DNA of 64,000 nt from Gemmatimonadota bacterium. GTDB taxonomy: Bacteria; Gemmatimonadota; Gemmatimonadetes; Gemmatimonadales; GWC2-71-9. Both the position numbers and the translations under genes were made by a program. The notes below the pieces were generated by a model, which did not search any database, had not been told where the DNA came from, and saw only the letters and a program-made list of their open reading frames with translations. Where the stretch lies: NCBI GenBank assembly GCA_029262195.1, contig JAJCZX010000024.1, positions 127,323 to 191,322 of the forward strand. The letters are read 5' to 3'. This document shows, in pieces, positions 32,589-40,598 of this stretch (position 1 is its first letter; the number at the start of each line of letters is the position of its first letter).

Positions 32589-33738
32589 GTTCCTCAACAC
32601 TTTCGCGCAGGCAGTGTCGGCGTTGGCGCTCTATCCCGATGGGCATAAGTCCCGAGAGGGTGCAATTGACAAGGTCTACGGGAAGATGGTTGATCTTGCA
32701 GCTGAAGACGACGTCCCGAACTTTTCTTTCATCGGGCAGGATGTTGTGTACTCGAGCATTCCGATCCGCGAGATGCGTGGTTGGGATTGGGCTGCGAAAC
32801 TGTCAGATGCGGGGATCCAGAGGCTTGAGTGGAATAAAAGGGTTTCGCGCGAGGAAACAGAAGGGTTTCTGGACGAGTTGCTCGATCGCCTTTCGCTACG
32901 ACCGTCGGATTCGCGTACAGCAAGACAGGAAGTCGAGCGTAACATCAAATATGGTGAAATCGGGTTTAAGAGTGGCGAAAAAGTTGAAGATGGCGAAGTT
33001 CTAACCGCGACTCTGGATTTCACATTGCATGAAGAGGCTGAGACAGTGCGCTGGCTGCACGACGAATTGAGCAGTGGTCGCGACCTGCCAATTATCGAAG
33101 CTGAGAGTGTTGTCAGGGCCTTGTCAGTTGCCATGCACGGTGACCAGCAGATGTTGCTGCCGCTGTTGAGTCTTAAGGAATTCGATCAGTACACGACTAC
33201 TCACTGCCTTAACGTTTCTGTTCTAACCATGGGACTTGCTGAGTGGTTGGGGCTGGGTGCAAAAGATGTGCGTGCCTTCGGGGTTGCCGGTTTGATGCAC
33301 GACCTGGGGAAAGTGAAAATCCCCACGGAGGTGTTGAACAAGAAGGGCAAGCTGGATGACAACGAAAGGGCTATCATGAACGCCCATCCGGCGGAAGGTG
33401 CCAGGATCATTCTATCCACTCATGATGATCTGGATCTGGCTGCGGTAGTGGCCTACGAACATCACATTATGATTGATGGGGGCGGTTATCCTTCGTTGCG
33501 TTACAGGCGCGATTGTCATCAGGGATCGAAACTGGTGCATGTATGCGATGTTTATGATGCACTGCGTACGAACCGACCCTATCGCGACGCCTGGCCGATG
33601 GAAAAAGTTCTGGGCTACATGCAGGAAAAAGCAGGGACTGAATTCGACAAGGAAGTTGTCGAAGGCTTTATACACATGATGAAAGTGTGGGAGCCGCGGG
33701 TTGCCCAGGTGGCGGAACACGAACCGCTTCCGAGTTGA
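32572..33738 (+). CDS. HD-GYP-type phosphohydrolase with novel N-terminal domain
   Basis: The 388-residue protein has a ~110-residue N-terminal domain (AVSALALYPDGHKS, RGWDWAAKLSDAGIQRL, VSREETEGFLDELLDRL) resembling that of the preceding HEAT protein. An HD-GYP core follows: H211 (TTHCLNVS), H243-D244 (LMHDLGKVKIP), H297-H298 (EHHIMIDGGGYP) and the GYP triplet at 305-307. HD-GYP proteins degrade cyclic di-GMP or related dinucleotides; the substitution HHIMID for the usual HHERxD leaves the substrate open. It ends 4 nt before the convergent MBL gene. Confidence 0.88.
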   Translation: MSKQTEFLNTFAQAVSALALYPDGHKSREGAIDKVYGKMVDLAAEDDVPNFSFIGQDVVYSSIPIREMRGWDWAAKLSDAGIQRLEWNKRVSREETEGFLDELLDRLSLRPSDSRTARQEVERNIKYGEIGFKSGEKVEDGEVLTATLDFTLHEEAETVRWLHDELSSGRDLPIIEAESVVRALSVAMHGDQQMLLPLLSLKEFDQYTTTHCLNVSVLTMGLAEWLGLGAKDVRAFGVAGLMHDLGKVKIPTEVLNKKGKLDDNERAIMNAHPAEGARIILSTHDDLDLAAVVAYEHHIMIDGGGYPSLRYRRDCHQGSKLVHVCDVYDALRTNRPYRDAWPMEKVLGYMQEKAGTEFDKEVVEGFIHMMKVWEPRVAQVAEHEPLPS

Positions 33739-33742
33739 TCAA

Positions 33743-34549
33743 TTAGCCTGCCTCCAACTCCAGCTGCTGATCTACGCCGTGCAGATCGATTGGCCCGGTC
33801 GGTTCGGTCTGACCGGCAACAAGGATTGATCCTGAAAATCCTCTGCGTTTCAGTGCGGTCGCAACCGTGGCCCGGGCGGCGTCCGGCGAGTTGCACCTCT
33901 CACTGAGGTGGGCGAGCACTACATACTCCAACCCCGGGTGACATAACTCGGCGGCCAGGGCACCGGCCGCGCGGTTCGAAAGGTGTCCGGATGATCCCGC
34001 GATACGCTGCTGGACTGATGGAGGGTAGGGGCCCGAGCGGAGCATGATCTCGTCGTAGTTCGATTCCACAACGAGGCATGACGTGCCTCTTAGCATGTAT
34101 TTCATCGACGCCGTTGCCCGTCCGATATCCTGAGCAACTCCCACCTTACATCCGTTCGGAACCTCGATTGAAAGGGAAACTGGCTCAGCTGCATCGTGGG
34201 TCGTTACGCAACTTGTTATTCTAAACGGACCGACCGACGTCGGGGTCAAAGCCGTTAACGTCGTCTGCACGATCTCCTTCAAGTCGTCTTTGATCGCTCC
34301 GAGAGTGCCGTCTGATCCCAGCACCGGGCAGTCGAATTTTCTAGCGATAGAGCCAGCCCCGCGAACGTGGTCACCGTGTTCATGAGTAAGCGCCACCCCC
34401 ACGACGTTTCCCGTTTCAAGTCCGCAATGCTCAAGACGCTTCACAACGGTGCGGGCTCCGAAGCCGGCATCCACAAAGAGCGTTTGTCCGCGGTATTGCA
34501 AGGCGAGTGAGTTTCCGCGACTTCCTGATCCGATAACGGTTACGCGCAT
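33743..34549 (-). CDS. MBL-fold metallo-hydrolase (YycJ/WalJ-like)
   Basis: This 268-residue protein starts MRVTVIGSGSRGNSLAL, the hallmark of the YycJ-type branch (V-L-x-S-G-S-x-G-N). The metal-binding motif is THEHGDHVRG, with further ligands in the THDAAEP and AHLSERCN blocks. YycJ relatives are proposed to be 5'-3' DNA exonucleases acting in repair, though the activity here is inferred. It is the last gene of a minus-strand operon, overlapping the upstream gene by one base, and it faces the HD-GYP gene. Confidence 0.88.
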   Translation of the reverse strand: MRVTVIGSGSRGNSLALQYRGQTLFVDAGFGARTVVKRLEHCGLETGNVVGVALTHEHGDHVRGAGSIARKFDCPVLGSDGTLGAIKDDLKEIVQTTLTALTPTSVGPFRITSCVTTHDAAEPVSLSIEVPNGCKVGVAQDIGRATASMKYMLRGTSCLVVESNYDEIMLRSGPYPPSVQQRIAGSSGHLSNRAAGALAAELCHPGLEYVVLAHLSERCNSPDAARATVATALKRRGFSGSILVAGQTEPTGPIDLHGVDQQLELEAG

Positions 34550-35712
34550 CAGGTGGCTTTCTTGTGAATAGCTGTCAACATGTCGTTCTGTTCTTGCTCG
34601 AACGGTTCTTTTCGGCGCTCAAAAACATGCTTGGCTGTTTTGAGGAAACCTTCGACGTGTGTGGTCTTGTCGTTGGCACCCCACGCAAAGGGCTTTATTC
34701 GCCGGGCGGGACTGGCGTCCCCGAAAACGTTGGCCCCAACACCGACGACCGTACCGGTCGAGAACATAGTGCCGATAGCCGTCTTGACGTGGTCGCCAAA
34801 CACGGTGCCTAAAAAGGTCCGGGTGGTGTCAACCTGTTCGCTGCCCAGATCGAGTCGCACTTCGCCGTAGGTGTTTTTCAAATTGGAAGTGGTCGTCCCC
34901 GCACCGAGGTTAACCCACCTGCCAATAACGGAATGGCCGATGAAACCGTCATGCCCTTTGTTGGAAAAGCCGAGCATTACGGTTGCCGTCATCTCACCTC
35001 TGACGCGGCACACCGGGCCGATCGAAGAGTGCCCGATCGATCCTCCGTGAACTTGAGTTCCGGCCCCGATGTAGAGGGGGCCCTCAAGACGTGTCCCACT
35101 TTTCACATAGCAGTGATCCTCTATCACGATGGCGCCGTTTCGAACATCGAAAACCGTTCCGGGCTCGATGAGTGCTCCAAGAATAATTACTTCGGCGGGG
35201 TCACCTACTATCAGGCATCCGTCGGGGATCTCGTCGCGATCGCCGTGTACGAAATCTGCCACGTCTGCAGAAAGAAGATGTTCTGTTGCCGTTAGAACAT
35301 CGTAGGCTCCGTGAAGCAACACCCCTTCTAGCTCAATGGAATTCCAGTCTTTGCCGGAACCGGTCCAGGTTGATCCCTCGGGCACCCACCAACCTACGGT
35401 CTCGTCATCGTTGACCAGTCTGGCCGGAGTTTTTGGTAAATCGGGCTTGATTCCCGTTGGGGCGAAGTCTGAGCGCCCGACCAGAGCGGGACCCTGAACG
35501 TCTTCCTTTGTCTTAACTACCGGGCAATCGAGTTCGACAAATTTGTGGAGGTGATCGGGTCCGAAAATAGCGGACGCCGAATCTCCGGCGATGGATTCCC
35601 ATCGCTCTCGGATCAACCAGGCGCCTGCCCTCAGTTCTGATATTGGCCTACAGTCGTAAAAGGGGAACCAGCGTTCATGTTCCTCCGGTTCAAGCAAAAA
35701 CAATTTGGTCAT
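34549..35712 (-). CDS. GlmU-like putative sugar nucleotidyltransferase with left-handed beta-helix
   Basis: The 387-residue protein begins KLFLLEPEEHERWFPFYDCRPISELRAG, matching the alternative GlmU-like family in which the N-terminal pyrophosphorylase-like part is divergent. The C-terminal half is a hexapeptide left-handed beta-helix (IEPGTVFDVRNGAIVIEDHCYV, IGRWVNLGAGTTTSNLKN, KTAIGTMFSTGTVVGVGANVFG) with the acyl-CoA site motif GAGTTTSNLKN. It probably makes a nucleotide-activated sugar, perhaps UDP-GlcNAc. The gene lies between manC (4-nt overlap) and the MBL gene (1-nt overlap). Confidence 0.85.
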   Translation of the reverse strand: MTKLFLLEPEEHERWFPFYDCRPISELRAGAWLIRERWESIAGDSASAIFGPDHLHKFVELDCPVVKTKEDVQGPALVGRSDFAPTGIKPDLPKTPARLVNDDETVGWWVPEGSTWTGSGKDWNSIELEGVLLHGAYDVLTATEHLLSADVADFVHGDRDEIPDGCLIVGDPAEVIILGALIEPGTVFDVRNGAIVIEDHCYVKSGTRLEGPLYIGAGTQVHGGSIGHSSIGPVCRVRGEMTATVMLGFSNKGHDGFIGHSVIGRWVNLGAGTTTSNLKNTYGEVRLDLGSEQVDTTRTFLGTVFGDHVKTAIGTMFSTGTVVGVGANVFGDASPARRIKPFAWGANDKTTHVEGFLKTAKHVFERRKEPFEQEQNDMLTAIHKKAT

Positions 35713-36740
35713 GGAGTTTCCAGAATGTCCTTTGGAAGTTGGTCCAGAGTTTCTTTGAGGTTTAAGGCCCTTTCTCTTGTCGCAACCAGGGTAACGCCAT
35801 TTGCGCGGACGACAACGATGTCCTTCAGTCCGCTAATTACAACTGGCTCTCCATCGCTCCAGACAACACAATCGCGGGAGTCGATTCCGGCGGCATTCCC
35901 GACCAGGCAGTTCCCAGATTTGTCGGTACCCCTTATCCGCCCCAGTGCGGGCCAGGTTCCGACATCGTCCCACGGAAATTTGCCAGGAACTATGGCAACG
36001 CGGTTACTGCGCTCAAAGTGAGATATGTCGATAACGATCGGGGTCACCGACTTGAAGAAGCCATCAACGTTGTTTTGGTCTAAAAGAGGGAGGTGAGGGG
36101 CCAATTCCGGTACATGCTCTTCGGTTTCCTCGAAAAAGACCCTGGAAGTCCAGGCGAACATGCCGCTATTCCATAGTGCTCCCGCTTTTATGAGTTCTCG
36201 GGCTCTTGTCTCATTCGGTTTTTCAATGAACCGGTCGACACTTTTGGTTGTGTCGTCCAGATCGGGGCCCGGTTGAACATAACCGTAACCAATCTCCGGC
36301 CTGATCGGCACCACACCGACCGTTACCAGCATTTCATGCCGTTCGGCCGCCGAAAGCGCCATGTCGGCATGTTCGCGAAAAAGGTTGTCGTCGCCGATAG
36401 CCCAGTCGGCATGCAGGGAAAGCACCGTGGCGTTATCGTCGCGGCGGTTGATCTCGTGGGTTGCCCAGGCCAGCGCAGGGGCGGTCTGAGCCGCGCAGGG
36501 TTCTGCAAGCACGTTCTCAGTCGGCACTTCGGGTAGCAGGGCACGCGTTCTGTCGGCCAGATTTTGACCGGTGATTACCAAAACCCGATTGGCTGGAATC
36601 AGGGGGTCAAGTCGTTCAACGGCCTGTCGAAGGAGTGGTGTCTCCGAAGCGAGGGGCAAGAACTGTTTAGGGTTGTTCGGAGTTGAAAGGGGCCAGAAAC
36701 GCGTGCCGGATCCGCCGGCTAAAATTGCGGCCCATCTCAT
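35709..36740 (-). CDS. manC: Mannose-1-phosphate guanylyltransferase
   Basis: ManC makes GDP-mannose from mannose-1-phosphate and GTP, a precursor for surface polysaccharides. The 343-residue protein has the nucleotide-binding start AAILAGGSGTRFWPLSTPNNPKQFLPL, and continues with ENVLAEPCAAQTAPALAWA, VGVVPIRPEIGYGYV, DRFIEKPNETRA, WNSGMFAWTS and FPWDDVGTWPAL, all family signatures. It lacks the C-terminal isomerase domain of bifunctional enzymes. The ATG overlaps the response-regulator stop and the end overlaps the GlmU-like gene, both by 4 nt. Confidence 0.94.
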   Translation of the reverse strand: MRWAAILAGGSGTRFWPLSTPNNPKQFLPLASETPLLRQAVERLDPLIPANRVLVITGQNLADRTRALLPEVPTENVLAEPCAAQTAPALAWATHEINRRDDNATVLSLHADWAIGDDNLFREHADMALSAAERHEMLVTVGVVPIRPEIGYGYVQPGPDLDDTTKSVDRFIEKPNETRARELIKAGALWNSGMFAWTSRVFFEETEEHVPELAPHLPLLDQNNVDGFFKSVTPIVIDISHFERSNRVAIVPGKFPWDDVGTWPALGRIRGTDKSGNCLVGNAAGIDSRDCVVWSDGEPVVISGLKDIVVVRANGVTLVATRERALNLKETLDQLPKDILETP

Positions 36741-37114
36741 TTATTTTTGTCTGGTCCGCCGAGTATTTCGTTAGCCATAGTTTTTAGTTTTGTGGGTGAA
36801 AATGGCTTGGCGACGTATGTGCCGCCGAGGTCGCGTACAATTTCTCTTACACCGGCAAACTCGGCCCCGGATAGAACGATTACCGGAGTGTCGATGGCGT
36901 TCGGACCTTTTCTCAAACTGTCCAGGAAATCCAGTCCGGATCCATCGGGGAGTTTCACGTCAAGGAATATAATGTCGAAGCGCCAGCTATCGAGTTGTTT
37001 TCTCGCCTCGGCAAGGTCTCCCGCAGAAGCGACTCCCCATCCGTCTCGTTCAAACGAAACCTGGACGACCCTGGCAATGTGCGGTTCGTCGTCTACAACG
37101 AGGAGTTGGCGCAC
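36737..37114 (-). CDS. Stand-alone response regulator receiver domain
   Basis: The 125-residue CheY-like protein has only a receiver domain. The acidic pocket is D8-D9, the phosphoacceptor is D52 (IIFLDVKLPDGSG), the switch Ser is S82 (IVLSGAE) and the conserved Lys is K103 (YVAKPFSP). There is no output domain, so it works by protein-protein contact. It lies between a roadblock/LC7 gene (11-nt gap) and manC (4-nt overlap). No partner kinase is adjacent; the only histidine kinase in the window is at 39426. Confidence 0.93.
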   Translation of the reverse strand: MRQLLVVDDEPHIARVVQVSFERDGWGVASAGDLAEARKQLDSWRFDIIFLDVKLPDGSGLDFLDSLRKGPNAIDTPVIVLSGAEFAGVREIVRDLGGTYVAKPFSPTKLKTMANEILGGPDKNK

Positions 37115-37125
37115 GACCGGGTCGG

Positions 37126-37479
37126 TTAGAGCAGCGCGACGATGGCAGAGTGGTGTTGCTTTAGTTCGTACAGTATCGGTCCGAGGTTGGTACCCGAACT
37201 TGCGACGACCGCGAGGATCGCCTCAGCGGAAAGCTCTGAAACTATCAGATTACCTGATCCGAACTCCACAACTGTTGACCCGAAATCCCCCATTCCAGAG
37301 GGGGCGGAAAATTCCTTGAAGGAGCGCACCATTCCCGGTACCAGGGCAGAAATAGTGTCAGTGTCCAGCTCTCCTGAGATGGCTGCGTCGATAGTGAGGC
37401 CATCGTTTCCGATTACGAAAACTCCGTCAATTCCATCTCGCTCTTTGAGAGCCTGGATAACTTCTCGTATGGTGGACAT
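37126..37479 (-). CDS. Roadblock/LC7 domain protein (MglB-like)
   Basis: The 117-residue protein forms a single roadblock/LC7 domain: IQALKERDGIDGVFVIGNDGLTID at the start, MVRSFKEFSA in the central helix, and GNLIVSELSAEAILAVVASSGTNLGPIL at the end. Such proteins dimerise and often regulate small GTPases such as MglA, but no MglA gene is in this window. It appears to be the first gene of the minus-strand operon that includes a response regulator and nucleotide-sugar genes. Confidence 0.9.
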   Translation of the reverse strand: MSTIREVIQALKERDGIDGVFVIGNDGLTIDAAISGELDTDTISALVPGMVRSFKEFSAPSGMGDFGSTVVEFGSGNLIVSELSAEAILAVVASSGTNLGPILYELKQHHSAIVALL

Positions 37480-37532
37480 GGCGGCAAATTAGGTCTCGCC
37501 ATACGGCAAGTCAAGCGTGTCGGCGGCCCGGG

Positions 37533-37561
37533 TTGACCCCCTCCGTGGGCTCGGCTAACCT
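37533..37561 (+). promoter_or_regulatory. Candidate sigma70-type promoter for the 37575 lipoprotein and serS
   Basis: TTGACC at 37533-37538 and TAACCT at 37556-37561 with a 17-nt spacer. The ATG at 37575 is only about 7 nt after the predicted transcription start, so the mRNA would have a very short leader. Confidence 0.45.
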
Positions 37562-37574
37562 TCCACGCACTATT

Positions 37575-38156
37575 ATGAGACTGACAGATACTTACTCGCA
37601 TTCGATCCGCCTGATCATGGGTGGGGCCGTTCTATTAACGGCTTCCGCCTGCAGTGACCCGTTTTCTCTTGGGCCCGCCAACATTGTCAACCGGTTGGAC
37701 ACAACCACGATTGTAGCCCTTTCGACCGCGGAAGTAGGTGAAGCGTCTGCGTACGATATGATCGCTCGCACGCGGGCGGTCACCGAACTTGGGGACGACT
37801 TTGATTTCGTGTTCGATTTTCAACCCGACGGTAGTGCCGCCTTGACGCCCCGCGCCGCTCTGGGACTTCAATCGACGGCGGGTCTGCAACTTACCAATGA
37901 CAGCTTCGACGAAATCACTGACCCTCCGTCGTCCGGTTATGTGACGGAAGAACCTGTGACTATCGAGGTCGGGGACGTGCTAATCGGACGCTCCAGGGCT
38001 ACGAGTTCTGGGTGTTCGTTTCTCGGTGCGATTTCTCGATTCGGAAAATTCAAGGTGTTGTCGATTGATGCCACTTCCGGTGAGGTGCAACTGGAGTTGT
38101 TGGTAAACGCCAATTGCGCTTTTCGGAATCTTCAACCCGGCATTCCGACTGACTGA
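37575..38156 (+). CDS. Putative lipoprotein of unknown function
   Basis: The 193-residue protein has a lipoprotein signal (SIRLIMGGAVLLTASAC) with lipobox T-A-S-A-C or A-S-A-C. The mature part contains a strand-rich region (DFDFVFDFQPDGSAAL, VTIEVGDVLIGRSRA) and two Cys (SSGCSFLG, NANCAFRN) that could form a disulfide. A longer frame from TTG 37533 would overlap the candidate promoter; ATG 37575 starts at the signal peptide. It precedes serS by 2 nt. No family recognised. Confidence 0.75.
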   Translation: MRLTDTYSHSIRLIMGGAVLLTASACSDPFSLGPANIVNRLDTTTIVALSTAEVGEASAYDMIARTRAVTELGDDFDFVFDFQPDGSAALTPRAALGLQSTAGLQLTNDSFDEITDPPSSGYVTEEPVTIEVGDVLIGRSRATSSGCSFLGAISRFGKFKVLSIDATSGEVQLELLVNANCAFRNLQPGIPTD

Positions 38157-38158
38157 GA

Positions 38159-39439
38159 ATGATAGACATCAAACTTCTTCGCGATGAATCGGAGTCGACG
38201 AGGGCAACTCTCGCACGCCGACTGTCTGATCTCGACGGCTATTTGGATAGGATTGTCGAACTGGAAGAGCAAAGGCGCGGGGTGATTCTGTCGGCCGAAG
38301 GGCTCAAGGCTGAACGGAACCGGGCGTCGGAGGAAGTTAGCAGGATCAAGAAGGATGGGGGGGACGCCACTGTCCTGCTGTCGGGCCTCAAAGAAAAGAG
38401 CAGTGAGATCAAAGGGCTCGACGCACGCCTCAAAGAAATTGAGACGGAGCTCAGGAAAAAAGCTCTGCGTATCCCCAATTTACCACTTCCTGAAATCCCC
38501 GACGGTGGAGAAGATGGGAATCAGATCCTGCGTACCTGGGGTGATCCTCCCGAGTTTGATTTCGAACCCAAAGCACACTGGGATATTGGTCACGAACTCG
38601 GGTTGATTGACCTGCCAAGAGGGGCGAAGATCGCAGGGTCGGGCTTTCCTGTGTTCACGGGTGCAGGCGCCCGTCTGCTGCGTGCCTTGCGGAACTTCAT
38701 GCTGGACATTCATGTCGACCAACATGGGTACACCGAAATCGCACCTCCGCATCTTGTAACTGAGGAAACAGCGCTGGGCACCGGGCAACTACCGGATCTT
38801 GAAAGCAACATGTATCGAACCGTTGACGGGCTTTACCTCATTCCAACGGCCGAAGTACCTGTTACCAATATGCACGCCGGTGAAATTCTGCAGGCTGAAG
38901 ATTTACCGCGGACCTATGTCGCCTATACTCCGTGTTACCGCAGGGAGGCTGGAGCCCACGGTAAGGACACCCGCGGGATCATCCGTGTGCATCAGTTCGA
39001 CAAGGTCGAATTGGTTCGGGTTTGCGAGGCAGAGCAATCGCCTGTGGAATTTGACAAGATACTCGGGCATTCCGAAGTGATTTTACAAAAGCTGGGGATG
39101 CCGTATCGTGTACTGGCCCTTGCCGCGGGAGACATCGGGTTTGCCAGTGCTAAAACATACGACCTGGAAGTTTGGGCGGCAGGCGTCGACAACTGGCTTG
39201 AAGCGTCCAGCGCCTCGACTTTCACTGATTTCCAGGGTCGGCGAGCCAACATCCGTTATCGTCCGGAAGGTGGTGGAAAGCCGCACTTCTGCCACACACT
39301 GAATGCCTCGGGGGTTGCCCTGCCGAGGACCATTATCGCGCTGCTCGAAAACAACCAGCAGGAAGACGGCAGCGTAGTTATTCCCGAGGCTCTGGTGCCG
39401 TATATGGGTGTGGACCGGTTAACCGGTGCCTCGTCGTAG
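38159..39439 (+). CDS. serS: Seryl-tRNA synthetase
   Basis: SerS charges tRNA-Ser (and tRNA-Sec in organisms using selenocysteine, relevant to the selenoprotein at 24132). The 426-residue protein has the N-terminal coiled-coil arm (residues ~28-100), then class II catalytic motifs: GYTEIAPPHLV (motif 1 region), LIPTAEVPVTNMH, YTPCYRREAGAHGKDTRGIIRVHQFDKVELV (motif 2), and HTLNASGVALPRTIIALLENNQQEDGSVVIPEAL (motif 3). Length is normal. The end overlaps the histidine kinase start by 14 nt. Confidence 0.97.
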   Translation: MIDIKLLRDESESTRATLARRLSDLDGYLDRIVELEEQRRGVILSAEGLKAERNRASEEVSRIKKDGGDATVLLSGLKEKSSEIKGLDARLKEIETELRKKALRIPNLPLPEIPDGGEDGNQILRTWGDPPEFDFEPKAHWDIGHELGLIDLPRGAKIAGSGFPVFTGAGARLLRALRNFMLDIHVDQHGYTEIAPPHLVTEETALGTGQLPDLESNMYRTVDGLYLIPTAEVPVTNMHAGEILQAEDLPRTYVAYTPCYRREAGAHGKDTRGIIRVHQFDKVELVRVCEAEQSPVEFDKILGHSEVILQKLGMPYRVLALAAGDIGFASAKTYDLEVWAAGVDNWLEASSASTFTDFQGRRANIRYRPEGGGKPHFCHTLNASGVALPRTIIALLENNQQEDGSVVIPEALVPYMGVDRLTGASS

Positions 39440-40598
39440 CTTAAGCAAGACCTTCAAGAGGGCAGGGCCCGCCATCGCGCTCGGGTTGTTGGTGCTCGTC
39501 GGGAGCATTTCCGCCTGGCAGGCCTGGGTTACCTCCCAACACCTCAAAGAAGAGGCTCGAACCACCTCGCGAATTTTTGGACAGGTGGTTGCAGCTTTGA
39601 CTGACACTACATCGGGCACGACCGACGCTCTGCTTGATCTCGTTACCCAGATCTCCGGGACAGGGATTCCGCTCGTCGTTACCGACCATGCAGGCACGGT
39701 TCTGGCCGGTCGCAATCTGCCTTTTGGAGACCGGCTGGATGATCCGGCCATGCCTTCTTTTGTTGCCGAGTTGTCGGAGTACTCGGCTCCCATAGTCGTA
39801 CCCGATGTAGGCAGGATATTCTTCGGACCCATTCCGGCTTCAGGGCGTCTCAGTTGGCTGCCGATCGTGCAATTGGCGTTGCTCCTGGCTGCGATTGGAG
39901 CGGGCGTGTGGGCATATCGGGCCGCTGTTGGGCGGGACAGAGATCGCCTCTGGGTCGCGATGGCACGGGAGTCGGCACATCAACTGGGCACACCGTTGAT
40001 GAGTGCCAGGGCATGGATTGATCGCCTTGCCGATGCCGAGGGCGATCGCACGAAAATTACCGAAAACCTTCTTGCTGACGTTGAGCGTTTAGAGAGGGTC
40101 GCTCAGCGTTTTGAGCGTATTGGCCGCCCGGCCAGGCGTGACAGAGTTGCTCTGGGAGTGCTTGCTGAAAGGACGGCACATTATTTTGAACCACGTCTAC
40201 CGAAACGCGCGAATCTAATCGCGTTAAAGGTGGCGGCTCCATCAACCGGGCCGATGATAAGTGGCGACCCGGTATTGCTTGGTTGGGCTCTGGAGTCGTT
40301 GGTAAAAAATTCCATTGATGCGCTGAGCGGCCGCGGTGGAGCCATCACCCTCTCGGTGACCGGTGAGGGTGATACCGCGATTGTGACCGTTGAGGATGAC
40401 GGGCCTGGTATTGATCCGGAAGTGAGGGCCGGGATATTCGAGCCGGGAGTGACGACAAAAAAAAGGGGGTGGGGGATAGGCCTTGCCCTGACCCGAAGGA
40501 TTGTGGAGGAAGTTCATGGAGGACGTTTGGAACTAGTGGAAACCGCGGCGGGAGCGAAATTCAGGGCGGAGTTACCGGCAGGTGCCCATGAGGCCTGA
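39426..40598 (+). CDS. Membrane sensor histidine kinase
   Basis: The 390-residue protein has two membrane helices (about residues 15-32 and 145-165) flanking a small extracytoplasmic sensor with DLVTQISGTGIPLVVTDHAG. The H-box is RESAHQLGTPLMSAR with H185; Q-L in place of the common E-L/D-L is seen in a NtrY-like subset. The ATPase domain has N in LVKNSIDAL, DDGPGID and GWGIGLALTRRIVEEVHGG. GTG start inside serS, and its own end overlaps uvrD. There is no adjacent response regulator, so its partner is unknown. Confidence 0.9.
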   Translation: MPRRSLSKTFKRAGPAIALGLLVLVGSISAWQAWVTSQHLKEEARTTSRIFGQVVAALTDTTSGTTDALLDLVTQISGTGIPLVVTDHAGTVLAGRNLPFGDRLDDPAMPSFVAELSEYSAPIVVPDVGRIFFGPIPASGRLSWLPIVQLALLLAAIGAGVWAYRAAVGRDRDRLWVAMARESAHQLGTPLMSARAWIDRLADAEGDRTKITENLLADVERLERVAQRFERIGRPARRDRVALGVLAERTAHYFEPRLPKRANLIALKVAAPSTGPMISGDPVLLGWALESLVKNSIDALSGRGGAITLSVTGEGDTAIVTVEDDGPGIDPEVRAGIFEPGVTTKKRGWGIGLALTRRIVEEVHGGRLELVETAAGAKFRAELPAGAHEA

